64,000 nucleotides of DNA from Aquilaria yunnanensis. Its lineage: Eukaryota; Streptophyta; Magnoliopsida; Malvales; Thymelaeaceae. Where the stretch lies: contig CM077597.1 in the NCBI GenBank assembly GCA_039654915.1, forward strand, positions 84,694,001-84,758,000, in the 5' to 3' direction. Position numbers and translations under genes: made by a program. Of this stretch, positions 35,436 through 48,300 are shown in pieces (within the stretch, counting starts at the first letter, position 1; every line of letters begins with the position of its first letter). A model generated the notes under the pieces. It was not told where the DNA came from. It saw only the letters and a list, made by a program, of their open reading frames with translations, and ran no database searches.

Positions 35436-36531
35436 CACTACAAAAAAAAGTGGCATTTAGCCACAATTAATTAGTGATGCTAAAAAGTTTTAGCTGTAGT
35501 AAACCGCCTTTAGCTATTTGGTAAAAAATAATGATGTCTGTCTCTACTCCTGTGACGGTCAAGCCATTGCTAAGGCTCACAACTAAGGTTAGCGACAGGC
35601 AACTGTAGCAATATATGATTCTTTCCTATTTTTTTGAGAAAAATTAAAGAAATTTTCTTTTAAAATTTTCTGCTTGCCCCTTTAAATTGGTGATGGCAGA
35701 GCTGTTGCTAATTTAATGACTGTTAGGCTTCCACTAGGATTTAGCGACAACTAGGCCATCGCAAGAACTTTTAAAATTTGGCAGCCCCCTTCCCCTCCTT
35801 AGTCCGCGCAAGCTTCTTCATTCAAACTTTCACATTTGAACCGCATTTCATCTCCTTCCAATTACAGCCATTCTAAGCCAAATGTATCTTCAAATCTTGT
35901 GTTTCTAGGTTGGATCAAGGTTAATTTCAATAAATACTGAGCTATAGAGAACTCCATCTATTGCTCAGAATAATTTGATGATCATGTTTTTGTGTTATTT
36001 ATGTACATAGGTTTTGGAACATATACTAATACTCCGTGAGTAATTAATTTCCTAATTGAAAATTATGAACATTGGGACACTAGTGCGTAATTTTAAGTGC
36101 AAAAACTCTTTTCTTGCTATGAGTGTGTTTGATTTGTAGGCACTAAATAGCAGGATAATGTGTATAGCGTGTACCTTTCATGATGGGCAGCCCATCACTA
36201 AATTGGCTATGCCACGGCGGTCGCTACATTTAGTGGTGGCTGGCTGGTCATGAACCTAGTGATGGTTTGCCTATCACTATACTTAGCAACAGCCTACTTA
36301 TCACTTAAAGTAGCTACAACTCGCTTGGTGCTACTTAGCGATAGGTTAACTGGCACCGTTTCGGCTTTGGAGATTCAGTGACGGTCGACAGCCACTAAGT
36401 ATGGTGATAGTTGCTGTTTCTAGCACAATTAGTAACGAGCCATTAAGTGGCAGTCAACCATCACTATACTTGATTAAACGATGACTGACAATTACTAACA
36501 GCCATCGATAAGTGGCCTGCTTTTAGTAGTG
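35436..36531. mobile_element. CACTA-like non-autonomous element
   Basis: Begins CACTACAAAAAAAAGTGGC and ends CTGCTTTTAGTAGTG, whose reverse complement starts CACTACTAAAAGCAG. Repeated TAGCGACAGG, TAGTGATGG and AGTGACGG motifs in both orientations fill both ends. The middle (about 35830-36150) is shared with V1. A clean 3 bp duplication is not evident (act on the left, tag on the right), so the exact borders and unity of the element are uncertain. No transposase. Confidence 0.55.
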
Positions 36532-36569
36532 TAGCTCATAGCTCATGAAAGAATTTGTTATAGGTATTC

Positions 36570-36842
36570 TGTTGAAGATCATTTGAATTTGTTTCCTTGA
36601 TATTCTCAGTTTGTTAGTTTTTGAATGAGCACAGGAGTTCTCGTAGTAGTATGTGTTAAACGTGTTCCTATATTTTAACTAGTTTACGTTAGACAATTGA
36701 GTGATTGCAGCTAAGTTTGTTTCAGCTTCTGCTCATGTATTGCCTATTTAGTGGGCTAAGTTTTCATCGAATAAGGAAGATTTGATCAGTAGCATCAATT
36801 CTTTTTCGTGTTTTTTATTATTTCTTTGCTTAATCTCCAACA
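36570..36842 (+). repeat. 5' LTR of the copia element
   Basis: 273 bp, same length as the 3' copy at 40746-41018. TG...CA ends with the short inverted repeat TGTTG/CAACA. Confidence 0.95.
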
Positions 36843-36845
36843 ATG

Positions 36846-36858
36846 TGGTATCAAAGCC
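36846..36858 (+). other. primer binding site of the copia element
   Basis: TGGTATCAAAGCC, three bases inside the 5' LTR, complementary to the 3' end of plant initiator tRNA-Met apart from one position (TGGTATCAGAGC expected). Confidence 0.85.
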
Positions 36859-36895
36859 AGGTTCCTTCTGAACTAGGCATTCTATTCTTTCAAAA

Positions 36896-39800
36896 ATGGC
36901 TGCAAATCTAAGTTCTCTTAATATATCTCAGCCACAAATTCCTATTTTCAAAGGTGATTCATACGAATTCTGGAGCATTAAAATGAAAACTCTTTTTAAG
37001 TCCCAGGATCTTTGGGATTTTGTCGAGTCTGGTTATGCAAAAGCCAGTGACGATGATACTCGCCACAAGGAGAATTTAAAGCGCGATGCAAAGGCTCTTT
37101 TCTTCATCCAGCAAGCAGTGGATAAAGCCATCTTTTCGAGGATAGCTGCAACTGCAACAGCAAAACAGGCATGGTCAATCCTTAAAACTGAATATCAAAG
37201 ATCGATAAAGGTAATTATTGTCAAACTGCAATCACTTAGATGGGTTTTCAAAACTTTTTGTATGAAGAATAATGAGTCGGTCCAGGAATACTTGGAAAGA
37301 GTATCAGCAGTTGTGAGTCAAATGTGTTTGTATGGAGAAACAATGAGTGATGAAATTGTGGTAGCTAAAGTTTTAAGAAGTTTGACTCCAAAATTTGATC
37401 ATGTGGTTGCTGCCATTGAAGAGTCTAAGGATTTATCAAATTTTTCTTTTGATGAACTAATGGGGTCTTTGTAAGCCCATGAAGCCAGAATTAACAAGTC
37501 CTTTACTGGAGAAGAAGAAAAGGCATTTCAGACAAAGAGGGAGCCAGATTCCTCTACCCAGTGCATGAGAGGAAGAGGTAGAGGAAACTACCGAGGACGA
37601 GGGCGTAGTAGCTCTCTTCAATGTTCCTACTGCAAAAAATACGGACACAGAAAAATTCTGTTGGTCTAAATTGGAAGAGGCAAAGTTTGCTTTAGAAGAC
37701 GATGAACAAGATGATTATTTGTTCATGGCTTCATTGAACACAGAAGTGGCTATCAAGGAAGTCTGGTATCTTGATAGTGGTTGCTCACATCACATGACCG
37801 GGGACAAATCTATGTTCAAAAACCTTGATGAATCAATAAAATCATTGGTTCATCTTGGAGACAAAGAGGTATAGCAATTGTTGCAGTAGGTAACCAGACA
37901 AAACTTATCAATAATGTGCATTTTGCTCCTTGTTTGGCTCATAGTCTCATAAGCGTGGATCAATTAATTGAGTTCGGATATTCTGTATTATTTGACGATA
38001 ATAAGTGTGTGGTGAAGAAGAAAGCTACAGGTAAAATTCTTGCAACAGCTTGAATGTTATCCAACTGAATGTTTCCTTTAAATTTTTTGGAGCATGTTGA
38101 AGCAGCCATGATAAGCAAGGTGGTCGAAAATAGTGAGTTGTGGCACCTAAGGTATGGGCATCAAAATATTAAAGGACTGCAACTTTTGAAAAGCAAAGAG
38201 ATGGTCAATGACTTGCCCAACATTGCACCACTAGAAGGGATGTGTGAGGGATGTGCACTCGGTAAGCAGTCCAAGAAGGTGTTTTCAGTAGGGAAGTCCA
38301 AATGTGCTACCCAAATTTTGGAGCTGGCACATGCCAATTTGTGTGGCTTAATGAGGATCGAGTCACTAGCAGAAAGTAAATACTTCTTGCTATTCACTGA
38401 TGACTACAACAGGATGAGTTGGGTGTATTTCTTGTGATCAAAATCAAAGACATTTAAGCATTTCAAGAGATTCAAGGTGTTGGTAGAAAAGCAAAGTGGA
38501 AAGAATCTGAAGGTGTTACAAACAGACCGTGCAGGTGAGTTCACATCAAAAGAGTTTGCTGATTTTTGTGAAGAACATGGTATCAAAAGAGAACTGATAG
38601 CTCCGTACATACTTGAGCAAAACTGCGTAGCAGAAAGAAAGAATCAAACTGTTATAGAAATGGCTAGGTCGATGATGAAGGGAAAGAAACTACCGGACTC
38701 ACTATGGGCAAAAGGAGTGGCCACCGCAGTATATCTCATCAATATTTCTCCCACCAAGGCAGTATGGGACAGAACTCCATATGAAGCATGGCATGGGAAC
38801 AAACCTTCAGTAAGTCACTTGCGTACATTTGGTTGTATTTGTTATGCGTTACTCACAAGTGATAGGCACAAGCTGGAAGAAAAATAAAAAAAATACATTT
38901 TATTGGCTACTGTTCTCAAGCAAAAGCCTATAGGCTTTATGATCCAGAGAATGAAAAGATTATTATAAGCAGAAATGTGATGTTTGATTAGCAAGGTTGC
39001 TGGGAATGGAAAGAAAAGATGAAGGAATCAGTTGTTCAAACAGAGACAATGGAGGAAGAAGACGAAACAGTTAGTGCTGGTACACAAACAATTACACCTC
39101 ACAGCTCACAAGCGTCGACACCAACAAAATCAAGTTCGGCCTCCAGGTCAGCGTCTTCGTCAGAAGACTCACCATCACCACCACGAAAATTAAAATCTCT
39201 TAATCAGGAGATTTATGCTGCCTCACCTTTGGTTTTGTTTGCCGAAGACCCATCAAGTGTAGAAGAGGCCATGAAGCAGCAACAATGTCAAAGAGCAATG
39301 CAAGAAGAGCTTCAAGCCATCGACAAAAATCAAACGTGGGAGCTGGTCGACGAACTGAAAGGTAAAAACATAATTGGGTTGAAATGGATTTTCAAAACAA
39401 AGTTTTTGGCAGATGCGAGCATTCAAAAACATAAAGTAAGGCTGGTCATGAGAGGCTACGCTCAACAACTAGGAGTAGACTTCGAGGAAACGTTCGCGAT
39501 AGTTGCTTGATTTGAGACCGTTTGAGTTATATTGGCACTAGCAGCACAAAAACAGTGGAAGGTGTTTCAATTCGACATAAAGTCAGCTTTTTTGAATGGA
39601 AAATTGCAAGAGGAAGTCTATGTGGCTCAACCACCTGGATTCAAAAACCAAAATAAGCAAAATAAAGTGTTTCAACTCAAGAAAGCACTTTATGGTTTGA
39701 TGCAAGCCCCTCAGGCATGGTACAGCAAAATAGATGAGTTCTTCCACAACAATGGCTTTGAAAGAAGTATGCACGAGCCCATGTTATATGTCAATAATCA

Positions 39801-40735
39801 AGGTACGAATGAACTTATGGTGGTGAGCTTATATGTTGACGATATGATTTACACTAGGTCTTCTTCACGACTTATATGTGAGTTCAAAGAGTCTATGAAA
39901 AGCATGTTTGACATGATTGATCTTGGAGAGTTGAGATATTTTTTAGGTTTAGAAGTCACTCAAAATAGGTAATGGAATCTTCATGACACAAAGGAAATAT
40001 GTGGAGGACACGTTGAAGAGTATTAACATGATGGGGTGTAAAACTGCTGCTACTCTGATGAACATCAATGAGAAGCTTTGGTTAGGTGATAATACAAGAA
40101 TTATAGAAGCAAGCATATACAGAAGCTTGATCGGTCGACTTATTTACGCGACGCATTCTCATCCAGATATAAGCTTCTCAGTTGGTGTCCTTTCTCGTTT
40201 CATGCATAATCCGAGTAAGCATCATTTTGGGGCAGCCAAAAGAGTATTACGCTATCTTGCTGGCACCAAGGATTATGGTATTTGGTTTCGTGAAGCTCAG
40301 TTTTTCACTCTTAGAGGATACAGTGACAGTGACTGGGCAGGTTCATTAGAGGACAGATGAAGCACGACCGATAGCTATTTTTCACTTGGGACAGCCGTAG
40401 TATCATGGAGCTCCAAGAAACAGGCAACTATGGCCCTTTCATCGACAGAGGTAGACTATGTAGCTGTTACAGCCACAGCTTGCCAAGTAGTATGGCTCCA
40501 AAGACTGCTGGGAGATATTGGTAAGGAGCAAAGTAAGGCCACAGAAGTATTATGTGAAGCAAGACTAAACATATTGAAATCAAGCACCATTTCATCTGTG
40601 AATTGATAGCAAAAGGAGAAGTTAAATTGGAAAATTGCAGAACTGAGGAGCAACTTGCAGACCTCATGACTAAAAGTTTGCCCCTCAAGAAGCATCTAGA
40701 ACTTTGCACTCTTCTGGGAATATCCAAATTCAAAT
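36896..40735 (+). pseudogene. copia gag-pol polyprotein gene, inactivated
   Basis: ATG at 36896 opens gag with FKGDSYEFWSIKMKTLF. A stop at 37472 interrupts gag. The zinc knuckle (CSYCKKYGH, about 37621) is followed by a frame change. The protease motif DSG lies in WYLDSGCSHHMTG (37760-37800). The GAG-pre-integrase zinc region shows ELWHLRYGH and CEGCALGK (38120-38270). The integrase core follows (TDDYNRMSWV, then GEFTSKEF, then NCVAERKNQT, 38395-38880) with a stop at 38436. Reverse transcriptase runs from 39370 to 39970, with SAFLNGKL and an intact catalytic YVDD at 39832-39843, but a stop at 39508. RNase H is recognised by YSDSDWAGS and STEVDY (40310-40470). At least seven stops or shifts preclude a working polyprotein. 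Lineage within copia not assigned. Confidence 0.92.
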
Positions 40736-40745
40736 GAAGAGGGAG

Positions 40746-41018
40746 TGTTGAAGATCATTTGAATTTGTTTCCTTGATTTTCTCGGTTTGTTAGTTTTTGA
40801 ATGAGCATAGGAGTTTTGATAGCAGTAGGTGTTAAACGTGTTCCTATCTTTTAGCTCGTTTACATTAGACAGTTGAGTGACTGTAGCTAAGTTTGTTTCA
40901 GCTTCTGCTCATGTATTGCCTATTTAATGGGCTAAGTTTTCATCGAATAAGGAAGATTTGATCAATAGCATCAATTCTTTTTTGTGTTTTCTATTATTTC
41001 TTTGCTCAATCTCCAACA
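40746..41018 (+). repeat. 3' LTR of the copia element
   Basis: 273 bp partner of 36570-36842, preceded by the purine tract AAGAGGGAG. Followed directly by the target duplication and by V-segment sequence that matches 9590 onward. Confidence 0.95.
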
Positions 41019-42180
41019 TATTCCACATTTATGCATTGTATGCAGAAGTTACCTGGACCAGAGTATCGTAAGATGTCTAGTGCAACACTTCCAGGATCCG
41101 AGCTGATGAACCGGACAACCTAGTGTTATTACAAAATTTTATTGTATAAAGCTCTCAAGTTAATGAACTATTACCTTGAAAATTCTAATTTGTATAAACA
41201 AAGCCGACTTGGAATTTGTATACATACCACTCGCAGTCAGCTAATTCATACAGATAAAGACGACTATGTATTTCTTGTCACTAAAAAAATTGAGTTAATC
41301 CACTTGTACCTGGCAGCTGGCCTTTATTGCTAGTAACATATCAGTGACAATTAATATTCATATTATACTATTTGCCAAGAACCTTCATGCACGTCGTTGC
41401 ATACGGATTGTTGCGCGTTATCGGTAGCTATTGTTTGTGTTCATATGGGAACTAAATTTATTAATTAGACTTATTTCGTCGAATGTTACGGGTTAGATCT
41501 AAGGTTTAGGGCTCCTTTTGTAATTAATCCATCTTCGGTTTGAGTTCGGTCTTTATATATTTTTTTAACAGCTTTACTCTTCTGTAAGAATAAATCTTAT
41601 ATAAATGTTATCTAAGTCTAGCTTATGTTGTAAGTCATCCTCCTATAATAGATAAATTGACAGTTTGGTATAGATTTCTACAAATCATTTACTTACATCA
41701 TAGGTCCACAAAAATCCTACAAGTTCCCATTTTTTTTTTATTTGGATTAGCTTTTGCCTTTTTTCTTTTCTCTTGTTCTATTTTTCATCAAGTAGTGCTC
41801 AACCTCCTTTGACACTTTTCTATTGCTTTTTTTTTTTTTCACTTCTTCCTTTTTGGAACAAAAAAAAATCTCTATTTCTTTTCCTTGCATAAGTTTTTTA
41901 TTGCTTACATTTAATTATGCATTATCTTTTTTCACTAGTTAGCTCTAATTTCAGTTGTTTCCTTTGAGTTTAGTTTTAGTCTGATCCTAGTTGTTTGCTT
42001 TGATTTAGAATTTTTATATAATTTCATTATTTTCTTTAATTTGAACTTTTTTTATTTCATTCATTGCTCTAGTCTATTCTCTCCTATAATATGTCCTATA
42101 AAAAAATCTGAAATTTATCACAAGAAAGTGTAAAATGGAAAAAATAAAGCAACCAACAATGAAAAATTGATACCTTATTC

Positions 42181-42790
42181 ATTTTTTATCAGTTTTTATT
42201 TATTCTTTTATTAGTAGTTATTTGTCCTTTTACCAGTAGTTATTTTTTTTCTAGTAGTTATTTATTCTTTTATCAATTCGTGTTTTTTCTAAAAATAAAT
42301 TAGGTGTATGTTCTTTTATTAGTAGTTATTCATTTTTTATTAGTAATTAATTGTTCTTTTATCAATTCCAGTTCACTCTTTAGATAAAGCTAATTATCTG
42401 TTCTTTTATTAGTAGTTATTTATTTTTTTAGTATTTATTTATTCTTTAAATAGAAGTTAGTTGTTTTTTAAATTTCTACATGTTCTTTAGATAAAATAGT
42501 TATTTGTTCTCTTATTAGTAGTTATTTATTCTTTTATTAGTAGTTATTTATTCTTTTACTAACAGTTATTTGTTCTTTTATAATAATTTTTTATTAATTG
42601 ATCATTAATTGTTAGTTCTTTTATAAATTTATGTTAGCTCTTTAGATAAATTAGTTGTTAGTTCTTTTATTAGTGGTTATTTGTTCTTTTATCAGTAGTT
42701 ATTTGTTCTTTTATCAATTCCTACTTATTCTTTAGTTAAACTAGCCACTCTTCTGTTAACAGTTATTTGTTCTTTATTAGTAACTCTAGG
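42181..42790. repeat. degenerate T-rich minisatellite (copy in V2)
   Basis: The same array type as 10741-11395: repeated TTAGTAGTTATTTATTCTTT-like units with variable spacers. Ends exactly where the inverted L LTR begins. Confidence 0.7.
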
Positions 42791-45290
42791 TGTTCTAAAA
42801 TAAGGTCTCGGTGCCCTAATTTTACTAACACTGGTAGACTATTTGTGAACTGTGATCCTACTTAGGTTACAATTGGCTAGTTATTACTCACAAAGTGTCT
42901 TAAAACGTTTACATGCAACTAGTTTCTTAGCCTATCCTGCACAGAAAATATACATGCGTCATCCTGGCTATGCATTAATGATAAACAAGAAAAACAATAA
43001 TAAAATTATGACATGGCCTTTATCTAAGAAAACTAATTTAAAAAATCCACAACATAAAAAATTTAGTTGCTTCAACTTCAATTAACAACTATATGCATAC
43101 ATCTAAACCTTATATGTACTCAAATGTAACTTTAGTGTTATACACACAAATGGATACTAGTGGAGACAAACATAGTCCACAAAGTACCAAATGTACAAAG
43201 AAAACACTTCTAAGATCCCACCTTTCCTCCCACTTAAGCTTAAGCTAGCTTTATGTGCAAGCCTCACATTCCTTGTGCTTACTTAGCCTTAAAAGTTGAA
43301 AATGCATCACTTTGATTAGTACTAACTTACCTCATAAGCAATCATTGACCATAAATCTTGTACATAGAGAGTACATTCAAAACAAATAGAACCTAGCACT
43401 AACAACCGCCACATACCAATTGTTAGACAGAACTAGCCACCTAAGCACCTACGCAACACTTAAGAGGTGAGTACTCAAAATTACTCAATAAGAGATTCGG
43501 CACCTGTAAGGAAAACTTGTGCAAACATGCCAAGTAATATATATATCTATATATAATAAACAAGCAACCAATGAAGCATACAACACAACATACAATTTTC
43601 TCAAGCAATTTGTAAACAACAACAATGTAATGAAATACATGGATGGATGACTGAATGTGCATGCTAATGCATTTAAAACTTCATCAATTTTCCCAAACTT
43701 GACTCGGGCACCTTAGTAGATCACTTACAAATTCCATCAACATGGTTGGCACCTTTTGAGTTCACATAATGCCTAGAGGCTTCCAATCACAACTCTAGAG
43801 CCATTAGGTAGCCTAAACCATTAGGTTTTTCTCCAAGGCTAGAGGTTCATGACCTCAATCCTTGGTCATTGGCCATTGGAGCACACAAATATTCCTTATT
43901 CCCATCTTAGTGCCTGGTAAAAAGCTTATTCATTAGCACTTAGCCCTATTAACCACTTACTTATTACCCACTAATATTGCATTAAATTTCCTTTAAGAGT
44001 GGGTTTAAGTCCTGGATTAAAGTTCTAAATACCTTAGATTAAGCCTAGGAAGGAAATCGAACTACTAGGGCACTCAAAGCATGTGGAAAATATGACCCCT
44101 TAGCATTCTTATACTACTTTGCACCATTTAATCATGTCATAACTTGAATCTCTTACCTCAAATCAATAATTTCCCAAATTCAAGCAATGATGTACTTCAA
44201 GCTCAACCTAGCTCCAATGGCTCCCAATTTTTATTTCTTTGCAAAATAAGTACCACAATCTTTCTATGAAGACCATTTTTAACTCATTGATACCGTTAGA
44301 ACCAACCCATAGGTTAAGAAGTGTCTTATCTCATGAATTTAGCTCAAAACCACCAAGAATATGTAGGAGCTTTTCCAATGCACCAAAATAGCTAAAAATC
44401 TTGTTTGGGGCCTATTGTGATAGCTTTAGGGGCATCAATTTCATGCAAAAATTAAGCTAAATTGAAGGATTAAGGATGTATGAGGTGAGGCTTGAGGGTG
44501 CTGTAGGTTAGCACAATGAAGGAGAAGATGAATGGTGATCTCCTCTTTCCCAAAATTTCTCCTACAATCCAACCTCCTTAAACTTGCTTAAGGTAATTAA
44601 TCTTTCTTAAGTCTTTCTTTAGTCTTCCAATCAATTCCTCTTAGCCCCAAATGAGGGAAACCTAATCTCCTATGTTTTCCTTTAAACTTATCACACACAA
44701 AACCATTTAAACACTTAAGCCTTCAACTTTCTTACTTGGTGTAAATAAGCTATTCCTTGACACTTATTGCTTCTAGTGAGTCACAATGCCTATGGATTTG
44801 ACAAAATTAGTCATTTTCACCTACATGACAATAATTTTGCTGAATTTATAGCCATGCCACTAATTTGTGTCAAATTTACTATTTTACCCTTTATAACTCT
44901 TAGGTGTGAAGTTATACTTAGGAACCCTTATGGAGCTTACTTTAGTTGCTTAATTCATTTAATAACACACTTATTTGATGATGAAACTTGCATGATTAAA
45001 CTTAATTTTAAAAATAAAAAAATTATGGATATAATTGTAAGTAATCAAAATTTTAGGACTTAATTGACAAGAGTACCAAAATTATGGATAACATTGTAAG
45101 TAATTAAAGTTTTGGGACTTAATTGACAAATGTTCTAAAATTATGGATAAAGTTGTAAGTAATTAAAATTTAAGGGCTCAATTGAAAAAAGTTCAAAATT
45201 TAAGTAATTGATGTTTAGGGATGTAATTTAAAAAAAACTAATTAAATTTTTGTATAATTTTCAAAATTTGGAAGATGTGAGGGCGTGGGG
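42791..45290 (-). mobile_element. L-family LTR, inverted copy
   Basis: Reverse-complement match to the L LTR: 42870-43010 with the region ending at 26650, 43080-43260 with 26210-26440, the hairpin at 43469-43486 with 26008-26025, and 44280-44900 with 24100-24800. The start at 42791 is well fixed by comparison with 11401. The other end is uncertain because 45022-45260 contains a tandem repeat unknown in the other copies. The GTGGGGTATT near 45283-45292 could be the inverted TGTAATACCCCAC-like start. No coding region, so probably a diverged solo LTR. Confidence 0.65.
45022..45198. repeat. 59-bp tandem repeat, three copies
   Basis: Units start with ATTATGGATA at about 45022, 45081 and 45140. 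Each contains TTGTAAGTAATTAAA and TAGGACTTAATTGACAA-like phrases. A fourth degenerate half unit follows. It lies at the 5' end of the inverted L LTR. Confidence 0.8.
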
Positions 45291-45299
45291 TATTCTAGA

Positions 45300-45355
45300 A
45301 TGAGTATAGGGACACTTGACTCCAGTCAAGATCCACTTCATCTTTTGCCCATTGT
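45300..45355 (+). pseudogene. start of a second TnpA-type fragment, before the compound insertion
   Basis: Aligns with 13497-13552 (GACACTTGACTCCAGTCAAG and TTTTGCCCATTG). The alignment resumes at 49463 after the inserted DNA, which places the insertion point precisely. Confidence 0.6.
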
Positions 45356-48300
45356 TGTAACGCCCCCAATTTTATGAACCTTAATTTTAAAAGATATCTT
45401 AAATTCCCAGAATTATAAAGCATTTAATTAAAAATAATTTAAGAAATATGAGGTAAAACATTTTATTTAAATTATTTTCCAAAAAATGAGAGTATTAAAT
45501 GAAATCAGAGTAGTTAAGTGACAATCCCAGGAAAACTCATATGTGGATAAGGTGCCAATTTAAACAAACCATATGTTTCTTTAGAAATTAAATAACACAA
45601 AATTGAAATCCAGTCCCAGCTAGTTCTACTTTTGAGGGGCTACAATGTACCCTCACTCAGTCTGCTCCACATCTTAAACCTTATTATATGGTTCAGTGTA
45701 ATCTGTCTCCTCATAGTACTCACCTAAGAAAAACATGTTAGAATGAGGGGTGAGCACAACTTGCTCAGTAAGGGGAAAGTATCAAGCCCATCACGTGGGT
45801 CCTAATATTCCCGTAAGAAACAACAACGAATAATAAACTTTAAGTTATAGCAATTTAATTAAAGAACAATTCCATAAAACATGATAACAACAATATCAAA
45901 GTCCTACTAGCATGCTTGAACTACCATGCATATATATAATTCCTTTTACCAATTAAATAATATCTTATTGATCGATCATTTAATCCAATACTTAAATGCC
46001 GTCGGACGAACCTAGGGTGGTGAGTGTGTACATGACCCACTCTCGGGATAACTTTTAGGCAGTGCCACTAAGGATGCCACCAAGCCAGAGCCTCTCGGGA
46101 TACCTACGCCGAGGTACAGCCTCTTGTGATACCAGCCATAAGCATGGTCCCTTGCCAGCTATGGTCTGACAGTGCACAAATCATATTTCCATACTCTGTG
46201 TCAATATCGGGTCATGACTAGGGACGGTCCGCTGCTACCCTAACATGCCTCTCGGGTTCGAATCGTCCGTTTCAAACCTTTTGTCTAAATTTACGGTTGT
46301 TAGGTCATGTAGATATGTTTCGTCACCAACTTTGCATGCCTCGTATTTTATCTTACTCCTCAAATCTTTTACTTAATGCAATCTTGTGTATGAAAAACAT
46401 CAATCATATGCAACAACCAATTGATGCATGACCGTAGCTCATTTTATTTTAGCTCTTTTTAGTAGAATGCCATGATTCTAGTGCATCCTATTTCTTTTAT
46501 CGTGTTATCTTAGCTTAGTGTTACATGATGTCATGACAATCAATGATATCTTTTTAAGTGTATTTGTGATAAATGTTCATCTCATTTCTCGTGAATTCTT
46601 TCTAAATTGGTCCTTTAGCATTTACGCTCTTAATCCTTTATCTATCGGCTTATAGTAATTTATTACGGCCCTAACATGCCACTAACGATTGCTTTCAATC
46701 TCATCATGTTGCTAGTGAGCTTGTCGGCCCTAAACATGGTACTAACGGTGTTTGTCTTGCCGGCCCTAAACATGGTACTAACGAGTTTATTTAGGCAGTC
46801 CTAACATATTTCTAATTTAATTCTTGTTACAAGCGGTCCTAGTATGATACTAGCGCCAAACATACATCATACATCACATCATTACAGCCATGCAACCAAC
46901 CAACCAAAATTACATCTCAATAGAAGAGAACTAAAATAAAATAAAATAAAATTCTAGAAAAACTAATTAATTACCCTACCCCTGTTGCCCACGCATTTAA
47001 ATATTTTGTTTAGCCCAATTGTTTACTGAAAATTTATTATTCAGGTTGATGCTTATTTTGGGCCTAAGAGAGTCCACGAGAACTAATCCGCTCTTCCCCC
47101 TTACCTAGTTCAGAATAATACGGCAAAAGAAGGCGATTTCCTAAGACGGTCCTACAAAATGTTAGTAAGGTAGAAAATTAGAAAACATGCTAAAACTTAG
47201 AAATTTTCCTAATTGGTACTTGGAAGGTTCATGTTCTTGGAATCTAGGCCGAAATATTACCTAATGAGCAAAAAGGGTCTTGGGGTGTCTCCAGTGGCCT
47301 CATGCCTATTCAGGATCGTGTCGGGAGCCTTCTTGATATTGATCCTAAAAATTACAGTGGCCACACACTGAGTTATATAGTCATTTTCTAGCTGTAAAAA
47401 GTGATCCTGGAAGAAAAAAAAGTCTTTATTTCGGTTACTGATGTGCTTTTGAGATATCTAGCGCTCCAGGAGTCCAAAGAAACACTAAATCCTCAAGTAA
47501 GGAATTTCTAACCTTTTGTAACAACATGGACGACAAGGAAAGGAGAATTATTAGGGCCATAAGATTTAAAAATTGGCAGCCAAAATAATTTTAAAAAGGC
47601 TACGGTGGCTTACCGAGGCTTAGGAACAAGTATGGACCTGATTACACTGGAAACGAATGCAAAAACCTAAAAGTTGGATTAGCGATAATATACCAAAAAA
47701 ATTACAGCAAGGATATAAAGCCTTTAGGTGCTGGAAAAAAAATTAAAAGAGTGGTATAGAAGAATTTGGACTCACATAAATGAATCTGGGATTGTCGGTA
47801 CGCGTAGGATCGATTTTGGTATCCGGATGTGGTTTCTTTTCAACTTAATGAACCTAAGCAATAATAGGGAATTTAATAAAATAAAAATAAATAAATAAAT
47901 AAATTTCTTGGATGATGGAGAATAAAGCCCAATGGCTAGACTTACGATGGTTCGACAAAGAACGCAATCGAGATGACAACGATACACAATGGTGTGATGA
48001 TGATTCTTCTAGTGCAATGACTTTTCCTCTCCAAATAGCAAAACCAGCAATATTGGATCAATTAAATGGCTGTGTAGATGGAGTAAGAAGAATTTCGGAG
48101 AGAAATATAGTTAAAAAAAATATTAGAAACTAATTCATTTGGCAAGAGTAGGGTTAATGGCCATTACTGCTATTTCTTTTTCCATTGTGCCTTGGCGATG
48201 GAGAATGGTTGGAGAAGGAAAGGAGAAAAGAGCCTGTCAGAATTTGGAAAAATGGCAATTGGAGTCATAGATGGGATCACGTGGAAACAATTAAAAAGGA

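Larger units (their letters stand above)
36570..41018 (+). mobile_element. Ty1/copia LTR retrotransposon, complete but defective
   Basis: 4449 bp flanked by the perfect 5 bp duplication tattc (36565-36569, 41019-41023). LTRs of 273 bp each (36570-36842 and 40746-41018) start TGTTGAAG and end CTCCAACA. By eye they differ at about 20 positions, roughly 7 percent, so the insertion is old. A primer site TGGTATCAAAGCC (36846-36858, initiator tRNA-Met type) and a purine tract AAGAGGGAG (before 40746) are present. The single gag-pol frame is broken by stops and frameshifts. Domain order (protease, integrase, reverse transcriptase, RNase H) is that of Ty1/copia. Confidence 0.95.
34970..42790. repeat. 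duplicated segment V, copy V2
   Basis: Matches V1 (8425-11400) in order but is longer because it contains a CACTA-like element (35436-36531) and a copia element (36570-41018). The stretch after the copia, 41019-42180, is closely similar to 9580-10740 and includes the conserved phrase GGATCCGAGCTGATGAACCG. No convincing host gene is seen. Confidence 0.75.

Noticed and set aside
45022..45198. Tandem repeat considered as centromeric or subtelomeric satellite
   Set aside because: Only three units within an LTR; no array continuation.
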